From assembly GCA_030040455.1 (NCBI GenBank), contig JASHTR010000134.1, forward strand, positions 1 through 9,051: a DNA stretch of 9,051 nt, in the 5' to 3' direction. This stretch comes from Terriglobia bacterium. GTDB lineage: Bacteria; Acidobacteriota; Terriglobia; UBA7540. Below are positions 5,485 through 9,051 of the stretch, piece after piece (the first letter of the stretch is position 1; the number at the start of each line of letters is the position of its first letter). The notes beneath the pieces are model-generated. The model was not told the DNA's origin. It saw only the letters and a list, made by a program, of their open reading frames with translations, and made no database searches. A program made the translations under genes and the position numbers.

Positions 5485-6429
5485 CTAAAAATAAATGGGT
5501 TGGAGTCGGTTTACGATGTATCGATCGCAATGCTGATAGCTTGCGAGCGGGCCCTTGCGCGTGCGGTCCAAATCAACACAAATCCACCCTTGGTAGCGAA
5601 TCTGCCTGAGAATGCGCTGACAAGCGGGGAAATCAACGTTCCCGTCGCCTAAATCATAGATGCTGTCGAAAAACTTTGCTTCGGAGGAATTCTTTCCTAA
5701 GACCTGACCGTTCGGCAGCCGAACGTCAGCTTGTGGAGTGGTCCAACGGGCGTCTTTATAGTCCATGAAAACCAGGCGGTGCTTGTACCTTGCGAACATG
5801 TTAACCACGTTCGAGCCGCCGAGATAGAGATGAGCGGTATCCGGAGCGAAGTTGAAGAGGCTCGGATCGGTCATCTCCATGCATTTGCGCACCTCATCCG
5901 GCCCTTGCACCATGGTGCCAAGATGATTGTGAACGCCTGCCTTAAAACCCATCTCGTTCGCCGCTTCCCCAATCAGGTTGAAGCCCTTGCACATGGCCCG
6001 GAATCCCGCATTGACATTCTGCCCCGCCTTCATGCGGGCAGGGGGGAAGACGACCAGGCGGTTTGCGCCGAACCCTCTCAAGAAGCGCATTGATTCGCGG
6101 GCATTCTCCACGATCCGCTTATGCTGTGTCGGATCGTTCGTCGGCCCGCCGAAAGAGATGGTGGCAACGTAGAGATTCCTCTTCGAGACTTCGCGCTCGA
6201 GCTGCGACGCCGTTAGGTTGTATTTCTTCAGGATGCCGGGAAAGCCGGTGAGCCGGATCCCGATGAATCCCGTATCCTGCATCACGTCGAGAATCTCGGT
6301 GAACCGACCCGGCGGATAATGGGACCAGAGGCCGGCGCTGAGCGCCCATTTGATGTTTCGATTTGCGGGCAGACTTCTAACTGGAAAACCCAATGCGGCA
6401 AGTGAAGCCAGAAAAACGCTCGGTTTCAT
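5485..6429 (-). CDS. IolE-like sugar phosphate isomerase/epimerase (xylose isomerase-like TIM barrel)
   Basis: A 314-residue AP_endonuc_2-fold protein. The order of motifs matches inosose dehydratase (IolE) and related sugar epimerases: 'GFIGIRLTGFPG' (54-65), 'FGANRLVVFPPA' (120-131), 'GFKAGVHNHLGTMVQGPDEV' (161-180; H167 and H169), 'FAPDTAHLYLGGSNVV' (194-209; D197 and H200), 'HRLVFMDYKD' and 'LGDGNVDFPACQRILRQIRYQGWICVDLD'. The last segment has Asp where most relatives carry the metal-binding Glu ('VExD'), a conservative change. The N-terminus 'MKPSVFLASLAALGFPV' looks like the hydrophobic core of a Tat leader without its two arginines; no earlier start exists because TAG lies 18 nt upstream in frame. 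The ribosome-binding site is weak. As first gene of the operon it probably rearranges or dehydrates a sugar or cyclitol-like substrate; which one is unknown. Confidence 0.83.
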   Translation of the reverse strand: MKPSVFLASLAALGFPVRSLPANRNIKWALSAGLWSHYPPGRFTEILDVMQDTGFIGIRLTGFPGILKKYNLTASQLEREVSKRNLYVATISFGGPTNDPTQHKRIVENARESMRFLRGFGANRLVVFPPARMKAGQNVNAGFRAMCKGFNLIGEAANEMGFKAGVHNHLGTMVQGPDEVRKCMEMTDPSLFNFAPDTAHLYLGGSNVVNMFARYKHRLVFMDYKDARWTTPQADVRLPNGQVLGKNSSEAKFFDSIYDLGDGNVDFPACQRILRQIRYQGWICVDLDRTRKGPLASYQHCDRYIVNRLQPIYF

Positions 6430-6470
6430 AGTGTTAACCCGAAACTATCGCGAGAACCTCATTTCTTAAT

Positions 6471-6500
6471 TTGATACTTCCGAATCCCCCGTATTTTCAA
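6471..6500 (-). promoter_or_regulatory. Candidate promoter of the five-gene catabolic operon
   Basis: On the minus strand TTGAAA (6495-6500) is followed after 18 nt by TATCAA (6471-6476), giving five of six -35 and four of six -10 matches, and leaving a leader of about 35 nt before ATG 6429. It is the best placed pair in the gap. Weak spacing and common AT content make it a moderate call only. No clear operator was found. Confidence 0.35.
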
Positions 6501-6568
6501 GGCTTGTGACCCCCATGTTTGTACCCTACCTGTTTGAGTCATGTCAAGCAAAAGCTGCATTCATCCAA

Positions 6569-6707
6569 GGTCACGTCAAAGTCCCAGACGTATAAGATTG
6601 CACAGCGCCGCTGGCGCGAAGCACCTCTGGAGTGCGGCAGCTTGCTGCCGGCTCGGAAAGCGGGAGCAAGCTCCCGCACTCCATAACGACGCGAATTTGA
6701 CGTGACC
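6569..6707. repeat. 139-bp nested palindromic repeat (REP/BIME- or MITE-like)
   Basis: The element is bounded by perfect 12-bp terminal inverted repeats, GGTCACGTCAAA (6569-6580) and TTTGACGTGACC (6696-6707). Inside are a hairpin GCGCC-GCT-GGCGC (6605-6617) and a larger cruciform: TGGAGTG (6628-6634) pairs with CACTCCA (6677-6683), enclosing two sibling hairpins, CGGCAG-CTTG-CTGCCG (6635-6650) and CGGGAG-CAAG-CTCCCG (6661-6676). The siblings lie in opposite orientation and differ by a compensated base pair (C-G against G-C), so pairing has been preserved. This is the architecture of paired REP hairpins (BIMEs) or a small non-autonomous transposable element. No clear target-site duplication or transposase is present. 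It lies downstream of the PQQ dehydrogenase and could stabilise its mRNA end or impede read-through into the operon. Confidence 0.82.
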
Positions 6708-6817
6708 CTGACCTTCGTCATTCCACCAAGTCAGCGGGTGTCCTGGCTCACCTCCGCGCCCTAAGGATGACCACATCACGCTTTTTCATAGGCTCGCCAT
6801 TTTCGATGGCCGGTCAG

Positions 6818-8416
6818 TCACTGTGATGCCTCGAAGAGCCTGAAGGCCATAACATCCGAGCCCGCCGCCACGGTGACGTACTGTTTGTTCCTGAAACTGT
6901 AGGTCATTGGGGAAGCTGAAATTCCCTGGCCGGTATTAAAGTGCCACAGCACTTTGCCTGTTTTTGCATTGAACGCAATGAAGCTGCCTTGCGGGCTCCC
7001 GGCAAAAAGCAGCCCACCCGCGGTCGAAAGCACTCCCGCGCCATACTCGCGCGCGCCGATTAACTTGTACTCCCATTGCAGCTTCCCAGTGGTCAAATCC
7101 AGAGCGCGAACGTATGTTTGTAATGGTGCATTGGGGACTTCCATTACCCCGGTGGCGTCATACGGATAGCCCCCCGGCCGGAATGTTTGTGAAGCTTTCA
7201 GTTGGAGTTGGCAGCCTTCCAACGCCTCAAGATAAAAGTAGCCCGTCTCCGGGCTGTAGGCGGGAGACATCCAGTTGGTCGCACCATCGACCGAAGGACA
7301 TACCTTAGTGCCTTCGAGAGAAGCCTCAACTCCGGGAATGCGGATCGGCCGGCCTTCTTTGGTGAGCCCGGAAGCCCAGTTCAGCTCGCGCACGAAGGGT
7401 GTGCCATGCAGAAACTTGCCATTCGTGCGGTCGAGCACGTAATAAAAACCATTGCGGTCGGCTTGCACCAGCAGCTTGCGCATCCCTCCATCAAACGCAC
7501 GATCAACCAGCACGGGAATCTCTACTGCGTCCCAATCCGCAGTGTCGTGGGGGGTGAATTGGAAATACCATTTCAGCTTGCCGGTATCGGCATCGAGCGC
7601 GACCATGCAGTCGGTATAGAGGTTGTCCCCTTTGCGCACATCCCCGTTAAAATCGGGCGCCGGATTACCGATGCCCCAATAGATCAGGTTCAGCTCGGGG
7701 TCGTAGCTGCCGGTCAGCCAGGTATCTCCTCCGCCCTGCTTCCAGGAATCGCCCGCCCAGGTATCATTGCCCGGCTGGCCCGGCTTTGGAACCGCACTCC
7801 AGCGCCAGAGTTGCTTCCCCGTTGTCGCGTCAAAAGCAACGATCACACCGATCATGCCATAGTCGCCCGGAGCTACCCCAGTGATGATCTTGCCGTTAAG
7901 GGCAAGGGGCGCTGCCGGGGCCCAGTAGCCCTCTTTGGCTTCAGCAATTTTCGACCGCCATAGGAAATTGCCAGTCCTCGCGTCGAGAGCAACCAGGAAA
8001 GCGTCCTGCGTGGTGAAGTATACCCGGTTGCCGTAAACCGCCACGCCACGGTTCGAGCCTCGGTTCTCACCGGGCGGTATGGGTGGATAGTGGTAACTCC
8101 AGATCAAGCGCCCCGTCTGAGCGTCAAGAGCATACACCACCCCGGCCTCCTGCGTGACGTACATCACGCCGTTCACTACGATCGGCACACATTCAAGCTT
8201 TTCTTCTTTTTGTGCGTGGAAAATCCATGCCGGCACAAGCCGCTGAACGTTACCGACATCGATCTGGTTCAGTAGGCTGTACCGCTGCGAGGTATACGAG
8301 CCCGAATAAGCGAGCCAGTTGTGGGGGTTCGCCTTTTTGAGGTTCTGGTAAGTCACCTGCGCATTTACAGACAGCCCGACGCTGAACCAGCAGCACAGCA
8401 ACACCCATCTCCTCAT
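6818..8416 (-). CDS. PQQ-dependent alcohol dehydrogenase, predicted lanthanide type, periplasmic
   Basis: A 532-residue quinoprotein with a Sec signal (MRRWVLLCCWFSVGLSVNA) and an eight-bladed propeller marked by repeated 'A-D-x-TG-x-x-W' motifs (W106, W153, W204, W283, W448, W491). Catalytic landmarks: 'WKQGGGDTW', N251 in 'YWGIGNPAPD', and 'TPHDTADWDAV' where D294 is the expected catalytic base and D296 two residues on is the extra Asp typical of lanthanide-using enzymes (XoxF/ExaF/PedH). The metal-ligand Glu region reads 'APGDYGMIG', with D185 in place of Glu. The vicinal Cys-Cys of many relatives is absent ('ENRGSNRG'). There is no CxxCH, so electrons must leave through a separate cytochrome, fittingly encoded just upstream with an ATGA overlap (translational coupling; GGAGAAGG precedes the start). 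It would oxidise an alcohol or sugar alcohol in the periplasm. Family assignment is firm; metal and substrate are inferred. Confidence 0.93.
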   Translation of the reverse strand: MRRWVLLCCWFSVGLSVNAQVTYQNLKKANPHNWLAYSGSYTSQRYSLLNQIDVGNVQRLVPAWIFHAQKEEKLECVPIVVNGVMYVTQEAGVVYALDAQTGRLIWSYHYPPIPPGENRGSNRGVAVYGNRVYFTTQDAFLVALDARTGNFLWRSKIAEAKEGYWAPAAPLALNGKIITGVAPGDYGMIGVIVAFDATTGKQLWRWSAVPKPGQPGNDTWAGDSWKQGGGDTWLTGSYDPELNLIYWGIGNPAPDFNGDVRKGDNLYTDCMVALDADTGKLKWYFQFTPHDTADWDAVEIPVLVDRAFDGGMRKLLVQADRNGFYYVLDRTNGKFLHGTPFVRELNWASGLTKEGRPIRIPGVEASLEGTKVCPSVDGATNWMSPAYSPETGYFYLEALEGCQLQLKASQTFRPGGYPYDATGVMEVPNAPLQTYVRALDLTTGKLQWEYKLIGAREYGAGVLSTAGGLLFAGSPQGSFIAFNAKTGKVLWHFNTGQGISASPMTYSFRNKQYVTVAAGSDVMAFRLFEASQ

Positions 8417-9051
8417 GGCATGCCTTCTCCGCCTTGCCGCACGTACCCGGTCTTTTCATTCACCTGACGGCTGAGGAATGCAAGCAGGTCTTGAAATTCC
8501 GCAGGTGTGAGCGTCTTGTCGTAATGGGCGGGCATAAGAGACGATTTATCGTAGCGGATTTCGCGCAAGTCGGCACGAAGGAATAGTTGCAGTTGGTCGT
8601 GGTTGTCCAACAGTTGGAGCGAAAAATTATTCTCGTTCTTGATAATGCCCGAGAAGCGCTGGCCTTCCTTGGTCTCAACTTCGGCCGGCTGATAGCCGCT
8701 CGGAATCCGCGCAGGGGGCTGGATGAGCGCCTCGCGAACCTGAGACAAGGTTCGCTCCTTGCCAATACTCGAAAGATCCGGCCCCAAGACTCCGCCGCGC
8801 CCGTCAATCATGTGGCAGGAACCGCATCGGCCTTGCCCCCAGAAGATCCGCTCTCCCTGCGCGACATTACCCGGCACAAAAGAGTCCGAAGCGCTGGCGC
8901 GCAGGCTGCGAATGTACGCGACAATCTTCCATATATCCGTGGTTGCTAGACCGGAAGGTGGCATCCCCGTACCGGGGATGCCATTTTTTATTGCTTCGAA
9001 AAGGGACGCGTCGGTTGAGCGCGCATAATCGCTCTTACCGGCCAACGCCGG
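8413..9051 (-). CDS. Multidomain cytochrome c, electron partner of the PQQ dehydrogenase (5' end outside window)
   Basis: The last 212 codons of a larger gene are present; the frame is open to the right edge and an internal TTG at 9045 is not a convincing start. Residues numbered from that TTG: 'GIPGTGMPPSGL...IWKIVAYIRSL' (22-48) is the end of a first cytochrome c domain, with M28 as likely haem ligand, whose CxxCH lies off the window. A second domain has CGSCH (74-78) and 'GRGGVLGPDLSSIG'. Then 'PSGYQPAEVETKEGQRFSGIIKNENNFSLQLLD...LREI' is the beta-rich segment found in haem-binding proteins of the TIGR02603 type, and 'SLMP' (M171) probably supplies the second haem's Met. The protein should sit in the periplasm and take electrons from the quinoprotein whose ATG overlaps its stop (ATGA). 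Confidence 0.88.
   Translation of the reverse strand, partial: PALAGKSDYARSTDASLFEAIKNGIPGTGMPPSGLATTDIWKIVAYIRSLRASASDSFVPGNVAQGERIFWGQGRCGSCHMIDGRGGVLGPDLSSIGKERTLSQVREALIQPPARIPSGYQPAEVETKEGQRFSGIIKNENNFSLQLLDNHDQLQLFLRADLREIRYDKSSLMPAHYDKTLTPAEFQDLLAFLSRQVNEKTGYVRQGGEGMP
8960..8992 (+). terminator. Antisense intrinsic-terminator-like hairpin inside the cytochrome gene
   Basis: On the plus strand GGCATCCCCG (8960-8969) and CGGGGATGCC (8973-8982) form a perfect 10-bp stem with loop TAC, followed by A and six T (8984-8989), then ATT. It fits an intrinsic terminator opposite to the gene. It lies in codons for the conserved 'IKNGIPGTGMPP' motif, so the palindrome partly follows from the Gly-Ile-Pro / Gly-Met-Pro codons and the AAAAAA of Ile-Lys-Asn. 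No plus-strand gene feeds it within the window. Confidence 0.4.

Larger units (their letters stand above)
6430..6817. other. Intergenic region between PQQ dehydrogenase and catabolic operon
   Basis: No convincing gene is present across these 388 bases. The right part (6708-6817) follows the PQQ dehydrogenase stop and has only a weak 5-bp hairpin (GCCAT/ATGGC, 6796-6810) with no T tract. The centre is occupied by the nested palindromic element at 6569-6707. The left part carries the operon's promoter candidate. The short minus-strand reading frames here pass through the palindromes and match no family I recognise. Confidence 0.7.

Noticed and set aside
5471..5530. Longer start (ATG 5530) for the COG3618 hydrolase
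   Set aside because: It would overlap the upstream gene by 46 bases and add an atypical N-terminus; ATG 5470 fits the family and the operon spacing.
6539..6779. Minus-strand open frames of 60 and 67 codons in the intergenic region
   Set aside because: They pass through the palindromic repeat, and their sequence is simply translated hairpin; no start with a ribosome-binding site was seen.
6796..6810. Terminator of the PQQ dehydrogenase operon
   Set aside because: The stem is only 5 bp and no T run follows on the minus strand.
7202..7963. Plus-strand open frame of 253 codons
   Set aside because: It is fully antisense to the PQQ dehydrogenase, whose catalytic motifs fix the real frame; the antisense product is low in recognisable structure and is explained by codon bias.
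1..9051. CRISPR array, tRNA or rRNA genes, transposase
   Set aside because: No regularly spaced repeats, no cloverleaf with tRNA consensus bases, and no DDE or integrase motifs were found on reading both strands.

Overview
The window reads as a piece of a soil-type bacterial chromosome, most likely Acidobacteriota (Bryobacterales/Solibacter-like). This is inferred from moderately GC-rich DNA, many exported catabolic enzymes with Tat or Sec signals, a PQQ alcohol dehydrogenase paired with a c-type cytochrome, and REP-like hairpin repeats between genes. No rRNA, tRNA, CRISPR array or transposase gene is visible. Every protein-coding gene except one small DNA-binding protein lies on the minus strand.

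Layout in + coordinates. (1) 1-621: a type II toxin-antitoxin operon in toxin-first (HigBA-like) order. The RelE/HigB-type toxin frame is interrupted by one amber codon, and the Xre-type antitoxin runs off the left edge. The promoter lies almost on top of the toxin start. (2) 703-906 (+): a small excisionase/MerR-like helix-turn-helix protein, convergent with the main operon and sharing a bidirectional hairpin terminator (906-938). (3) 6500 down to 906: a five-gene operon, transcribed as an IolE-like sugar isomerase/dehydratase (TIM barrel), a COG3618 amidohydrolase/lactonase-like enzyme, a COG3964 amidohydrolase/deacetylase, a bicupin, and a SelA/DgaE-like PLP enzyme. (4) 6430-6817: an intergenic region holding the operon promoter candidate and a 139-bp nested palindromic repeat. 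(5) 9051 down to 6818: a cytochrome c (5' part outside the window) overlapping by ATGA a periplasmic PQQ-dependent alcohol dehydrogenase whose metal site carries the Asp-x-Asp signature of lanthanide-dependent enzymes.

Working together (inference): COG3964 hydrolases and SelA-like PLP enzymes are recurrent neighbours. With a lactonase-like hydrolase and an IolE-like enzyme they could form a short pathway: lactone opening, N-deacetylation, then PLP-dependent ammonia elimination from an amino-sugar acid or related amino acid to a 2-keto-3-deoxy acid. The Tat signals on the deacetylase and PLP enzyme and the Sec signal on the bicupin suggest that part of the chemistry happens outside the cytoplasm, which is unusual for a PLP ammonia-lyase. 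The neighbouring PQQ dehydrogenase/cytochrome pair could supply an oxidised substrate, but it is a separate transcription unit and the link is only positional.
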